From: Cryobacterium sp.
GTDB taxonomy: Bacteria > Actinomycetota > Actinomycetes > Actinomycetales > Microbacteriaceae
Reading direction: 5' to 3'
DNA: 64,000 bases
Assembly (NCBI RefSeq): GCF_025463825.1
Contig: NZ_JAODBG010000106.1
Location: 1 to 64,000 of the forward strand
Under the pieces are notes generated by a model. The model saw only the letters and a list, made by a program, of their open reading frames with translations. It was not told where the DNA came from and did not search any database. The translations under genes were made by a program, and so were the position numbers. Below, piece after piece: positions 17,899 to 26,886 of this stretch (position 1 is the stretch's first letter; the number at the start of each line of letters is the position of its first letter).

Positions 17899-18591
17899 CT
17901 CCACCGCCGTGTACCCGTTCATCGCGGTGAGCCCATCGGTGGAGACGGTGATGCCCGTGGACATCAGCGCATAGGTGTCGTCCCGGTTTTCGGACACCTG
18001 CAGCCCGTTCAGTTCCAGGCCGCCCTCCATCTCCAGGCACCCGACCCCGGTGCCGAAGCCGCGCAGGTTCTGCATGTCGAAGGTGTACGGCCGGGCGTCG
18101 ACGCCGATCGGCGTGACGAAGTCGCAGTCCACCAGGGCGTGCAGCACGGCGCCCCGGCCGTCGTCGAGAACCGTCACCACCACCCCGTTGTGCAGCTGCG
18201 CGGTCCAGCCGCTGTGCGAGTTGGCGCCGGCCAGGTTGTCGGGCAGGGCGATGGTGGCACCGGATGCGGTCGTGATGCCGTACACGAACGGCACCGTGGC
18301 TTCCGAGTACCACTCGGTGTCGTTCTTCCCGTCGCCGTCGACGTCGGCGATCTCGGCGGTGACCGCGCCCTCCGGAACGGAGCCCTCGGTGGCCGGGCAC
18401 CCCTGGGGTTCGGTGGTGGCGGACGCCGTGGGGGCGGAGGTGGCCGCCGCTTCGGTGTCGCCGAGCTGGGCCGTCGCCGACGCGCCCCCGGCAGCTCCCA
18501 TGGCGGAGCATCCGCTCAGTGCGAGCGCCAGAAGGGCGACGACAACGGAAGACCGGCCTACGATCCTGGCTGTGTGGTGAACAGATGACAT
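17809..18591 (-). CDS. Lipoprotein with EF-hand-like calcium loop
   Basis: 260 residues, beginning MSSVHHTARIVGRSSVVVALL with lipobox LALSGC. A Ser/Thr/Ala linker follows. Near residue 90 the segment ADVDGDGKNDTEW matches the DxDxDGxxD calcium-binding loop found in FG-GAP and dockerin-like repeats. The rest is beta-rich, with two Cys pairs. It is probably a surface protein of unknown ligand. Translation from 18591 places the signal peptide correctly; an ATG six codons upstream is less likely. Confidence 0.75.
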   Translation of the reverse strand: MSSVHHTARIVGRSSVVVALLALALSGCSAMGAAGGASATAQLGDTEAAATSAPTASATTEPQGCPATEGSVPEGAVTAEIADVDGDGKNDTEWYSEATVPFVYGITTASGATIALPDNLAGANSHSGWTAQLHNGVVVTVLDDGRGAVLHALVDCDFVTPIGVDARPYTFDMQNLRGFGTGVGCLEMEGGLELNGLQVSENRDDTYALMSTGITVSTDGLTAMNGYTAVESALPSDDRRVALAHSSTCADTPVVSTSGH

Positions 18592-18707
18592 CAATGCGAT
18601 GGTACCCACGTTGACTGGGCGCCCTCCGTGTGAACGGCGTGTATTCGGGGACGATTGCCAGCGAGCGGCGCGGGCCGGCCGTCTGCGGTGCGTGTTAGCG
18701 TGCCCGC

Positions 18708-19295
18708 ATGAAGCAGAAAGAGCTCTTCCTCCAGGCGGATGCCGCGTTGCGCTCCGTCATCGACCGGATCTCCCCCGACCGGCTCGACCAGCCCGCTCCG
18801 GCCGAGTGGTCGCTGACGCCCAACCCGACCCTGCGCGACATCCTGGCCGCACACGCGCGCGACGAGGCCTGGGTGCCCGACGTGCTCCTCGGCCGCACCA
18901 TCGAGGACGCGGGCGGGACCTACGACGGCGACCTGCTCGGTGACGACCCGATCGGCCGGTACGACCGGCTCAACGACCTTGCCACGGCGGCCGTGAACGA
19001 GGACCTCAACCCCGACAAGACCGTGCACATGAGCTACGGCGACTACCCGCTGAGCGAGTACCTGGAGCACATCAGCATCTACCGGGCGTTCCAGGCCTGG
19101 TCGATCGCCCGGCAGCTCGGCTGGGACTACGCGCTGCCGGAGTCGTTGGTGGAGCTGCTCTGGGACGTGATCGGGCCGCACGTCGACGACTTCCGGGCGA
19201 TGGGGGTCTTCCCGCCCGAGATCGACGCACCGGCCGGCGCCGACCGGGAAACCCAGCTGCTCTGCCGGGTGGGCTACTGGATGCCGGCGAGCTGA
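18708..19295 (+). CDS. DinB/maleylpyruvate-isomerase-fold protein
   Basis: 195 residues of the four-helix DinB superfamily. In actinobacteria this fold often serves as a mycothiol-dependent transferase or isomerase. Visible features are the N-terminal FLQADAALRSVIDRISPDRLDQPAPAEWS pattern (quoted in part), LRDILAAHARDEAWV with a potential metal His, and YLEHISIYRAFQAW with a second His. A TTAGCGT box lies about seven bases before the ATG, suggesting a leaderless transcript. The substrate is unknown. Confidence 0.75.
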   Translation: MKQKELFLQADAALRSVIDRISPDRLDQPAPAEWSLTPNPTLRDILAAHARDEAWVPDVLLGRTIEDAGGTYDGDLLGDDPIGRYDRLNDLATAAVNEDLNPDKTVHMSYGDYPLSEYLEHISIYRAFQAWSIARQLGWDYALPESLVELLWDVIGPHVDDFRAMGVFPPEIDAPAGADRETQLLCRVGYWMPAS

Positions 19296-20484
19296 CCGGA
19301 CCGTCGGCCCCGGCGGGCCTGGTCGGTCAGGGTGACTACCACCACGAAGACGCAGAGGGCGGCGATGAGGACCACGAGCGCGGTCACGCCCAGGGTGCCC
19401 GCCGCCAGTGGCAGGAGCAGCACGACCGCGGCCGCCGGCAGGATCACTGCCGGCCGGATCCGAGACCGGGTCTCAAGCACCGCGTGCACCGCCCAGAGCA
19501 GCAGCAGGAAGATCCCCACCGGCAGGGCGACGGCGTAGCCCAGCGCCACCCGGGGAACGTCCAGGTGGTGCCCGGCGTCGGCGACTGCCACCTCGAGCCC
19601 CGCGCCGAGGGCGGCCAGGGCGGCGAACACCCCGTAGTGGCCATAGCCCCAGAGGTAGGACCGGCCGCGTTTGACGGAGAGCCCCTCCCCCGCCGGCTCC
19701 AGGAAGTACAGCCACCAGAGGGCGAACAGGGCCACGAGTGCGGCCGAGGACACGAGCACCAGGTTGCCGCTGACACCGCCGGCGGCCAGGGCATCCTGCA
19801 CGCCGAGGGTGGCCGCCAACACGCTCTCGCCGAGCAGGATGATGGTGAACAGGCCATACCGCTCCGCGATGTGGTGCGGGTGCCAAAGGGTCGACCCGGT
19901 GCGCTCCGCCCAGAACGGCACGGCGAGCTCCAGCGCCACGAGCAGCAGGAACGACGCCACCCCCAGCTCCTCCGGCAGGGCCAGCCGGGCCAGCCAGCCG
20001 AGTTGCACGGCGCTCACGCCGGCCGCGTACCGCCAGGCCGTCGCCCGGCTCTCCGCGTGCTCGAAGCCGGCCCGCAGCCACTGCGCCACCAGCCCGATCC
20101 GCATGATCAGGTACCCAGGGTGATCGCGCGGAAGTCCTGGTCGTCGAACGCGGCCGGCACCCCGGCCGCCAGGACCAGCACGCCGCCCATCTGCAGCATG
20201 GTGAGCAGCCGGTCGGGCACGTCATCGGTGTCGTACGCCGAAGCGAACCAGGTGAAGTTCATCCAGGCCCACCAGATGGCGAAGAACACCATGAGGAACG
20301 GGCCGACCGCTTCGGCGCCGTGACCGCCCTCGATGCCGTGCGCCAGTTGCACCACCAGCTGCGCGACCGCCACCACGAAGGTGAGGTCGAAGAGCAGCTC
20401 CAGCGGGCTGGCGGCCCGGTGCGATTCGGCCGTGTTCCGCGCGGTCATCCGCCGGTGAACCCTGAAGCCGCTCACATCCGTCAT
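19274..20484 (-). pseudogene. ltrA: Low-temperature-requirement A (LtrA) gene, frameshifted
   Basis: Two adjacent frames together make one LtrA membrane protein. The N-terminal part (20484-20107) has the signature SPLELLFDLTFVVAVAQL and ends ITLGT followed by a stop. The C-terminal part (20104-19274) resumes at MRIGLVAQWLRAGFEHAESR. Reading CTGGGTACCTGATCATG with one extra base in the GGG restores LGYLIM, the normal family sequence, so a single-base deletion near 20115 is the only lesion. LtrA proteins are multi-helix membrane proteins linked to growth in the cold. The gene is otherwise intact, so this could also be a sequencing error. Confidence 0.85.
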
Positions 20485-20522
20485 TCGCACAGCCTAGAGG
20501 GATGTGCCGGCCTCCCGGTGGT

Positions 20523-20855
20523 TCAGGAGCGCACCAGGCGGGCGATGGCGTCGCCGGCTTCCTTGAGCTTGAGTTGCGCCTCGTCGCCGCCGGTGGCGAC
20601 GGCGTCGACGACGCAGTGGCTGAGGTGGTCATTGAGCAGGCCGAGGGCCACCGACTGGAGGGCGCTGGTCATGGCCGAGACCTGGGTGAGGATGTCGATG
20701 CAGTACTTGTCGTCGGTGACCATGCCCTGCAGGCCGCGCGCCTGGCCCTCGATGCGGCGTAGCCGCTTGAGGTAGTCGTCCTTGTTGGAAATGTAGCCGT
20801 GCGGGCCGTCGTGGGTGTGCTCGGCGGGGTGCTTTGCGGCGGTGACGGTCGTCAT
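20523..20855 (-). CDS. csoR: CsoR-type copper-sensing repressor
   Basis: 110 residues of the all-helical CsoR/RcnR family. The Cu(I) ligands are complete: Cys in KYCIDIL, His 25 residues later and Cys four residues after that, in NDHLSHC. This spacing equals the C-H-C site of CsoR. The N-terminus is His-rich (KHPAEHTHDGPHG). Of two adjacent ATGs, the second is better placed behind AGGAG. It diverges from copZ-copA, which it should repress until copper binds. Confidence 0.93.
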   Translation of the reverse strand: MTTVTAAKHPAEHTHDGPHGYISNKDDYLKRLRRIEGQARGLQGMVTDDKYCIDILTQVSAMTSALQSVALGLLNDHLSHCVVDAVATGGDEAQLKLKEAGDAIARLVRS

Positions 20856-20881
20856 CATGTGCTCCTGGCTGTCGGTTTTCG

Positions 20882-20900
20882 GATACCCCCTCACGGTATC
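20882..20900. promoter_or_regulatory. CsoR operator candidate 1
   Basis: GATACC, seven bases, then GGTATC form a perfect inverted repeat directly upstream of csoR, with the C-rich centre typical of CsoR sites. Confidence 0.6.
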
Positions 20901-20915
20901 ACTGATATGAGATAC

Positions 20916-20934
20916 AGTACCCGGAAGGGGTACT
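20916..20934. promoter_or_regulatory. CsoR operator candidate 2
   Basis: AGTACCC, GGAAG, GGGTACT is a perfect seven-base inverted repeat that closely fits the TACCC-N5-GGGTA style of CsoR operators. It lies between csoR and copZ, about 40 bases before copZ. Confidence 0.7.
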
Positions 20935-20974
20935 GCCGGCCGGCAGCATCCGTTTCGTCAGGGAAGGCACCACC

Positions 20975-21229
20975 ATGACCCACAGCGACAGCACCACCAC
21001 CCACTACCTCGTCACCGGAATGACCTGCGGGCACTGTGTCACCAGCGTCATCGAGGAGGTCTCGCTGGTTCCCGGCGTGCACCAGGTCACCGTTGAACTC
21101 CTGGTCGGTGCCGCCAGCACGGTGCACGTCACCAGCGCCACGGCGCCCGCCATCGCCGACATCCGTGCGGCCATCACCGAGGCCGGCTACTCCCTGACGG
21201 ACTCTGCCAGCGAGGACCCCGCAGCGTGA
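20975..21229 (+). CDS. copZ: Copper chaperone
   Basis: 84 residues forming one heavy-metal-associated domain, with the Cu(I) motif GMTCGHC at residues 15-21. It delivers Cu(I) to the exporter encoded next. Its stop overlaps the GTG start of copA (GTGA), so the two are translationally coupled. Confidence 0.93.
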   Translation: MTHSDSTTTHYLVTGMTCGHCVTSVIEEVSLVPGVHQVTVELLVGAASTVHVTSATAPAIADIRAAITEAGYSLTDSASEDPAA

Positions 21230-23505
21230 GCGACCCCGTCGACCTCCTGGTCGGCGGCATGACCTGCGCTTCCTGCGCCGCGCGCATCGAGAAGAAGCTC
21301 AACCGTCTGCCCGGAGTGGAAGCCACGGTGAACTACGCCACCGACAAGGCCACCGTGCGCCTGCCGGCGGGCACCAGCGTCGACGACGCCATCGCCACGA
21401 TCGTGGCCACCGGCTACACCGCACGACTGCCCGCCCCGCCCGCCGAGACAATTCCGGTGGTTCTGGATGCCGAGACCCTGGCCCTGCGCCAGCGGCTGCT
21501 GGTCTCCACCGCCCTCGCCGTGCCGGTGACGCTACTCTCGATGGTTCCCGCCCTGCAGTTCACCAACTGGCAGTGGCTCGCCCTGATGCTCGCCGCCCCG
21601 GTGGCGGTCTGGGGCGCCTGGCCATTCCACCGCGCCGCCGCACTGAACGCCCGCCACGGCGCCGCCAGCATGGACACCCTGATCAGCGTCGGCGTGCTGG
21701 CCGCATTCGGCTGGTCGCTCTATGCCCTGTTCCTCGGCGACGCCGGCATGACCGGCATGACCATGGAATTCAGCTTCAGCATGACCGGCAGTGGGTCCAC
21801 CGAGATCTACCTCGAGGTCGCCGCCGCCGTGACCGTGTTCATCCTGGCCGGGCGCTACTTCGAGGCCCGCGCCAAGACCCGCTCGGGCGCCGCCCTCACG
21901 GCGCTGGTGAACCTCGGCGCGAAAGATGTCGCGGTGCTGCGCGGCGCGCCGGGCACCGCCCTCGAACGGCGCATCCCGATCGGCGAGCTCGTCGTCGGCG
22001 ATGTCTTCGTGGTGCGGCCGGGCGAGAAGGTCGCCACCGACGGGGTCGTCGTCGACGGCGCCTCCGCCATCGACACCAGCCTGCTCACCGGCGAGGCCGT
22101 ACCCGTCGAGGTGGGGCCGGGCGACACCGTCGTGGGCGCCACCGCCAACTCGGGCGGCCGCCTCACCGTGCGCGCCACCCGGGTGGGCGCCGACACCGAA
22201 CTGGCCCGCATCGGCCGGCTCGTGGAGCAGGCCCAGTCGGGCAAGGCCCCGGTGCAGCGGCTCGCCGACCGGGTGTCGGCGGTCTTCGTGCCCATCGTGT
22301 TCGTCATCGCGCTGGGCACCCTCGTCACCTGGCTGGCCCTCGGCGCCGGCGCGGAGCAGGCGTTCACCGCCGCCGTGGCCACCCTGATCATCGCCTGCCC
22401 GTGCGCCCTGGGCCTGGCCACGCCCACCGCACTGCTGGTGGGCACCGGCCGCGGCGCCCAGCTCGGCATCTTGATTCGCGGACCGCAGACCCTGGAATCC
22501 ACCCGCAAGGTCGACACCATCGTGCTCGACAAGACCGGCACCGTCACGACCGGGCGGATGGCGTTGCTCGGCGTGCACGTCGGGGCCGGGGTATCCGCGG
22601 GCACCGCCGACGGCCCCGCGGGTGCGACCGCCGAAACCGAGCTGCTGCGGCTGGCCGGCGCGGCCGAGGCCGGCTCCGAGCATCCGATCGGTCTCGCCAT
22701 CACGAACGGCGCGACCGACCGCGCCGGGGTGTTGCCGGCCGCTACCGCCTTCGCCTCGGCGCAGGGCTTCGGGGTGCAGGCGAGTGTCGAGGGTCACCTG
22801 GTGCTCGTGGGCCGGCCGCGCTGGTTGGCCGACGAGTGGCAGGTGACGCTGCCGGCCGACCTCGCCGCGGCCCTGGCCGGCATAGAGGCGCGCGGGCAGA
22901 CCGCCGTGGCCGTGGCCTGGGATGGCGCCGCCAAGGGCATCCTCGCCGTCGCCGACGAAGTGAAGCCCACGAGCGCCGCCGCCGTGGCCCAACTGATCGC
23001 GCTCGGCCTCACCCCGATGCTGCTGACCGGCGACAACCCCACCGTGGCGCGGGCCGTGGCGGACCAGGTGAGCATCACCGAGGTCTTCGCCGGGATGCTG
23101 CCCGCCGACAAGGTGGCCAGGGTGCAGAGCCTGCAGGCCGCCGGGCACGTGGTGGCGATGGTGGGAGACGGCGTGAACGATGCTGCCGCGCTGGCCGCCG
23201 CCGACCTGGGCATCGCCATGGGCACCGGCACGGATGTGGCGATCGAGGCCAGCGACATCACCCTGGTGCGGGCTGACCTGCTCGCCGTGGCGGACGCCAT
23301 CCGGTTGTCGCGGCGCACCCTTGGCACCATCAAGGCCAACCTGTTCTGGGCGTTCGCCTACAACGTGGCGGCGATCCCGCTGGCCGCCCTCGGCCTGCTC
23401 AACCCGCTGATCGCGGGCGCGGCGATGGCGTTGTCGTCGGTCTTCGTGGTGAGCAACAGCCTGCGCCTGCGCGGCTTCCGGCCCGCCGTGAGCGACGCGC
23501 GCTGA
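21226..23505 (+). CDS. copA: Cu(I)-exporting P1B-type ATPase
   Basis: 759 residues. The N-terminal metal-binding domain has GMTCASC. Eight transmembrane helices include the copper channel motif CPC (C391, C393). The phosphorylation site DKTGT is at D435, the SEHP histidine-proline motif lies near residue 485 and the hinge is MVGDGVNDAAAL. Together these identify a Cu(I) exporter of the inner membrane. Translation starts with GTG overlapping the copZ stop. The length is usual for actinobacterial CopA. Confidence 0.95.
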   Translation: MSDPVDLLVGGMTCASCAARIEKKLNRLPGVEATVNYATDKATVRLPAGTSVDDAIATIVATGYTARLPAPPAETIPVVLDAETLALRQRLLVSTALAVPVTLLSMVPALQFTNWQWLALMLAAPVAVWGAWPFHRAAALNARHGAASMDTLISVGVLAAFGWSLYALFLGDAGMTGMTMEFSFSMTGSGSTEIYLEVAAAVTVFILAGRYFEARAKTRSGAALTALVNLGAKDVAVLRGAPGTALERRIPIGELVVGDVFVVRPGEKVATDGVVVDGASAIDTSLLTGEAVPVEVGPGDTVVGATANSGGRLTVRATRVGADTELARIGRLVEQAQSGKAPVQRLADRVSAVFVPIVFVIALGTLVTWLALGAGAEQAFTAAVATLIIACPCALGLATPTALLVGTGRGAQLGILIRGPQTLESTRKVDTIVLDKTGTVTTGRMALLGVHVGAGVSAGTADGPAGATAETELLRLAGAAEAGSEHPIGLAITNGATDRAGVLPAATAFASAQGFGVQASVEGHLVLVGRPRWLADEWQVTLPADLAAALAGIEARGQTAVAVAWDGAAKGILAVADEVKPTSAAAVAQLIALGLTPMLLTGDNPTVARAVADQVSITEVFAGMLPADKVARVQSLQAAGHVVAMVGDGVNDAAALAAADLGIAMGTGTDVAIEASDITLVRADLLAVADAIRLSRRTLGTIKANLFWAFAYNVAAIPLAALGLLNPLIAGAAMALSSVFVVSNSLRLRGFRPAVSDAR

Positions 23506-23521
23506 GCCCGGCCGCACACGC

Positions 23522-23566
23522 GAAAAGCCACTTAGCGTCCTGTGAAGGGGCCCCAACTGTCATCTC
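23522..23566. repeat. Paired intergenic palindrome, locus 1, unit 1
   Basis: A degenerate member of the repeat family also seen at 29.1 and 36.0 kb. The right arm ends CCCCAACTGTCATCTC, and its complement GAGATGACAGTTGGGG matches the family arm GAGATGCCAGTTGGGG. From 23527 it shares 36 of 40 bases with unit 2 as a direct repeat. It lies between the convergent ends of copA and the MFS gene. Confidence 0.75.
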
Positions 23567-23583
23567 ACCGATGCCCCCCGCGG

Positions 23584-23638
23584 GAGATGCCACTTCAGGC
23601 CACTTAGAGTTCCGTGAAGGGACCCCAACTGTCATCTC
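23584..23638. repeat. Paired intergenic palindrome, locus 1, unit 2
   Basis: Left arm GAGATGCCACTTCAGG and right arm CCCCAACTGTCATCTC form an imperfect inverted repeat of 55 bases. It is separated from unit 1 by 17 bases. The rest of this 241-base gap (23506-23746) shows no gene. Confidence 0.75.
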
Positions 23639-23746
23639 GGAAGAGCGAGCCGCTCTGCGGGGCACAGCCAACCACATCCCGCCCCCAGCAAGTACTGGAC
23701 GGCACCCGACAGAAACTCAACGCTGCGGGCGCGCCCGAGGCGGCGT

Positions 23747-25279
23747 CTATCCGCGGGGGCGCATGCTCAGCTGCACGGCTGCCGCGGCGATGAGCATCAG
23801 CACCACGGCGATGATCGACGTGACGCCCACTCCGCTGTCGAACGCCGCCCTGGCGGACTGGGTGAGCGCGGCGGCCTGCGCGGCCGGCAGTTCCCCGGCC
23901 ACGCCGAGCGCGCCACCGAGGGTCTCGCCGGCCTGGGCGGCCTGGCCGCGGCCGAGCCCGTCGGGCAGCACCACACCAGCCCGGTATGAGGCCGCCAGGA
24001 TCGCGCCGAGCACGGCCGTGCCCAGCACCGCACCCAGTTCGTAGGCGGTCTCCGAGACACCGGCGGCCGCGCCGGCCTTCTCCGGCGGCACCGAGCTGAT
24101 GATGGTGTCGTTGGAGATGGTCTCGGCCGAGCCGACGCCCACCGAGAGAATGCCGAACGCGAGCATCACGACGCCGGCGCTGAGGTTGTCCCGCAGCAGC
24201 ACGATCAGGCCGAAGCCGCCGGCGGAGAGCAGGATCCCCGCCACGATCACCACCCGCGGCGGGACCCGCCGCACCACGTAGGCGGAGGCTAGGCCGGCAG
24301 CGACGGAGAGGAGCGCGCCGGGCAGCAGCAGCAGTCCGGCGGCGAGCGGGTCGAGGCCGAGCACGAGTTGCAGGTGCTGTGACACGAAGAAGAGGAAGCC
24401 GACCAGGCTGAACACGGACAGGAAGTTCGCCAGCACCGACCCGGCGAACGGGGCGTGCCGGAACAGGCCCAGGTCAAGCAGCGGGTTGTCGATCCGCCGC
24501 TGCCGGCGCAGGAACAGCGCCCCGGCGACGAGGCTGAGCCCCAACGCGCCCAGACCGGGGGCGCCGACGCCGTCGTGGGCGAGGGTCTTGATCGCGAACA
24601 CCAGCGGCGCGAGGGTGAGCAGCGACAGCGCGACGCTGACCAGGTCGATGCCCAGCGGCGCCGGGTCCTTCGACTCCGGGATGAGGACCCCGGCGAGAGC
24701 GACGAGCGGCAGCAGGAACGGCACCGCGATGAGGAACACCGCGCCCCAGGCGAAGTGTTGCAGCACGACACCGCCGACGATCGGCCCGAGGCTCGAGCCC
24801 GCGGCGAACGCGCCGGCCCAGATCGCGATGGCCAGGGTGCGCTGGCGGGCATCCCGGAACATGCTGCGCAGCAGCGACAGGGTGGAAGGCATGATCATGG
24901 CGCCGAAGAAACCCATCACCGCCCGGGCGGCGATCAGCAGCTCGGCGGTGGGCGCGAAGGCGGCGGCGACCGAGACCACGACGAAGCCCGTGGCGCCGAG
25001 CAGCAGCAGCCGGCGGCGGCCGACGCGGTCACCGAGGGCACCCATCGCAACGAGCAGGCCGGCGAGCACGAGCGGGTAGATGTCCACGATCCAAAGCAGC
25101 GTGGTGCTGCTCGGGCGCAAATCCAGGCTGATGGCCGGCAGGGCGAAGCTGAGCACTGTGTTGTCGACCGAGATCAGCAGCACTGGAAGCATCAGCAGCA
25201 GCAGGCCCAGCCACTCCCGACGGCCGGCACGGGGCGCCACGGTTGGGGTGTGGGTACGGATGCTGTCGATGGTGCTCAT
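23747..25279 (-). CDS. DHA2-type MFS drug transporter
   Basis: 510 residues with 14 likely helices, of the SmvA/QacA-like branch. It shows LISVDNTVLSFALPAISLDL in helix 1, motif A MGALGDRVGRRRLLL and motif C-like GSSLGPIVGGVVL in helix 5. It is a proton antiporter for cationic drugs or biocides. A TetR gene diverges from it and is its likely repressor. It shares little sequence with the MFS protein at 9-10 kb beyond family motifs. Confidence 0.92.
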   Translation of the reverse strand: MSTIDSIRTHTPTVAPRAGRREWLGLLLLMLPVLLISVDNTVLSFALPAISLDLRPSSTTLLWIVDIYPLVLAGLLVAMGALGDRVGRRRLLLLGATGFVVVSVAAAFAPTAELLIAARAVMGFFGAMIMPSTLSLLRSMFRDARQRTLAIAIWAGAFAAGSSLGPIVGGVVLQHFAWGAVFLIAVPFLLPLVALAGVLIPESKDPAPLGIDLVSVALSLLTLAPLVFAIKTLAHDGVGAPGLGALGLSLVAGALFLRRQRRIDNPLLDLGLFRHAPFAGSVLANFLSVFSLVGFLFFVSQHLQLVLGLDPLAAGLLLLPGALLSVAAGLASAYVVRRVPPRVVIVAGILLSAGGFGLIVLLRDNLSAGVVMLAFGILSVGVGSAETISNDTIISSVPPEKAGAAAGVSETAYELGAVLGTAVLGAILAASYRAGVVLPDGLGRGQAAQAGETLGGALGVAGELPAAQAAALTQSARAAFDSGVGVTSIIAVVLMLIAAAAVQLSMRPRG

Positions 25280-25318
25280 GTCAACCTGGCTGCAGAACGG
25301 GTTCCGAAGAACACTTAT

Positions 25319-25371
25319 TTTACTGCACCATTGGGTACAGCAGAAACGACTATACCAGCAAGTACAGTAAA
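25319..25371. promoter_or_regulatory. Operator region between MFS and TetR genes
   Basis: An AT-rich gap carries TTTACTG (25319-25325) facing CAGTAAA (25365-25371), with GTACAG half-sites at 25335 and 25362. Such multiple half-sites fit a TetR dimer covering both divergent promoters. Confidence 0.5.
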
Positions 25372-25380
25372 GTGGGGATC

Positions 25381-25914
25381 ATGGCCCAACACCGTGACAG
25401 CGCCCGCGAGAGCATCCTCACCGCGTTCCAGGAACTCATCATCGGAACGAGCGGTTCCGGCGCCTCCCTGGACGCCGTGGCCAAGGCCGCCGGGGTCACC
25501 AAGGGCGGCCTGCTCTACCATTTCGGATCCCGAGACGGCCTGGAGAGCGCCCTCATCGACCGGCTCGAGACTCTCGCCGGCCTCGAATACGAGCGGATGC
25601 GCATGGCTCCACAGGGAGCCGCCGCGTACTACGTGAGCCTGGCGGAGTACGTCAACAGCCCGCTGGACCGGGCGATGCTCGCCGGCGGCACCCTGGCCCG
25701 CGGCAACCCGCGGGCCCGCAGTGTGGTCGTCGAGATGCGCCGGCGCTATTTCGACATCCTCAACGCCGACCTGAACGATGCCGAACTCGCCCGCGCGACC
25801 ATGCTGCTCACCGACGGCCTGTATTACGACGCGACGACGATCGGCACCCCGTTCGACGACGAACTCGACATCCCCGCATTCCTGGCCCGTGTGCTTCCGC
25901 GAGCACGACCCTAG
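25381..25914 (+). CDS. TetR-family regulator
   Basis: 177 residues. The N-terminal DNA-binding helices include ASLDAVAKAAGVTKGGLLYHF, a classic TetR recognition helix (residues about 28-48). The C-terminus matches a short TetR_C_37-like ligand domain. The long upstream open frame is antisense-like; the ATG at 25381 is the family start. It probably represses the divergent MFS gene. Its stop overlaps the end of the next, convergent gene by four bases. Confidence 0.9.
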   Translation: MAQHRDSARESILTAFQELIIGTSGSGASLDAVAKAAGVTKGGLLYHFGSRDGLESALIDRLETLAGLEYERMRMAPQGAAAYYVSLAEYVNSPLDRAMLAGGTLARGNPRARSVVVEMRRRYFDILNADLNDAELARATMLLTDGLYYDATTIGTPFDDELDIPAFLARVLPRARP

Positions 25915-26684
25915 GCCGCCTGGGCGACCTCTGCGGCGGTCGTGGCGCGGAAGAGGGACGCCAGGAGGAGTGGCAGCTGGGCGGCGGGGGAACCCGGCGC
26001 CTCCGGGTGCCACTGCACCCCGACGATGGGGACGTCGCGGTGCTCGACGGCTTCGACCAGGCCGTCGGGTGCGGTCGCCACGGGCACCAGCCCGGCGCCG
26101 AGGCGGCCCACGCTCTGGTGATGGGCGCTCTGCACGGAGATGCGGGTGTCGCCCAGCGCCGCGGCGAGCTCACTGGAGGCGAGCAGGGTGACGTCGTGGG
26201 TGGAGAGGCTCTCGTCGATGGGCACGCCCGCGTTGCGGTGGATGCCGTCGTCGAGGTGTTGCACGATGTCGCCGCCGAGTGCCACGTTGATGATCTGCAG
26301 GCCGCGGCAGATGCCCAGCAGGGGCGTGCCCCGGTCGGCGGCGCGCTGCACGAGCGCGATCTGACCCTCGTCGGCGTCGCTGAAGTGGATGGTCTCGCCT
26401 TCGTAGCCGGCCTGGGCGCCGTAGAAACGCGGGTCGATGTCTTCGCCGCCGACGATCACGACGGCGTCGGCCGAATCGGTCAGGTCGAGCAGGGCGGCGG
26501 GGTCGAGGTCGGCGGCGGCCAGGCGCACGACGGTCCAGCCGCCGTTCGTGCCGGCATCCGCGACGGTGGCGTTAAGGGTCTGCACCTTGGCGTGGTACGC
26601 GGGGCGGTCGGGCCGGCTGCGGGTGACCTCGACAACGGCGAGGGTGGGCCGGGCGGTCATCGCGGCGAGATCGTGGGTGGTCAT
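25911..26684 (-). CDS. Gamma-glutamyl-gamma-aminobutyrate hydrolase-like (peptidase C26)
   Basis: 257 residues of the class I glutamine amidotransferase fold. The nucleophile elbow is LLGICRGLQIINVALGG, and the triad is completed by VQWHPE near the C-terminus. PuuD-like enzymes cut gamma-glutamyl bonds in polyamine breakdown. No other puu gene lies nearby, so the substrate may be another gamma-glutamyl compound. GGAGG upstream supports the ATG at 26684. Confidence 0.88.
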   Translation of the reverse strand: MTTHDLAAMTARPTLAVVEVTRSRPDRPAYHAKVQTLNATVADAGTNGGWTVVRLAAADLDPAALLDLTDSADAVVIVGGEDIDPRFYGAQAGYEGETIHFSDADEGQIALVQRAADRGTPLLGICRGLQIINVALGGDIVQHLDDGIHRNAGVPIDESLSTHDVTLLASSELAAALGDTRISVQSAHHQSVGRLGAGLVPVATAPDGLVEAVEHRDVPIVGVQWHPEAPGSPAAQLPLLLASLFRATTAAEVAQAA

Positions 26685-26886
26685 TCTCGCCTCCGTGACG
26701 GGGAATGGGTGCGGACGCGGACGGTTGCCGCTGTTCCCAGTGTGCCTGAGGCCGCCGCCGCGGCGCCGGCCGGCGGTAACAGAGTGCAACAGTCCGGCAG
26801 GCGGGGTTCCTAGCCGCTGCTGGCCCGGGGTCCTATGCTCGATGGGAATCTGCCGCACGTGACGGCAGCTCTAGGAAGTGGACCCC

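Noticed and set aside
21532-23556. A 674-codon minus-strand frame opposite copA
   Set aside because: It is the mirror of a coding strand with full P-type ATPase motifs and has the His/Gly/Gln bias of antisense frames.
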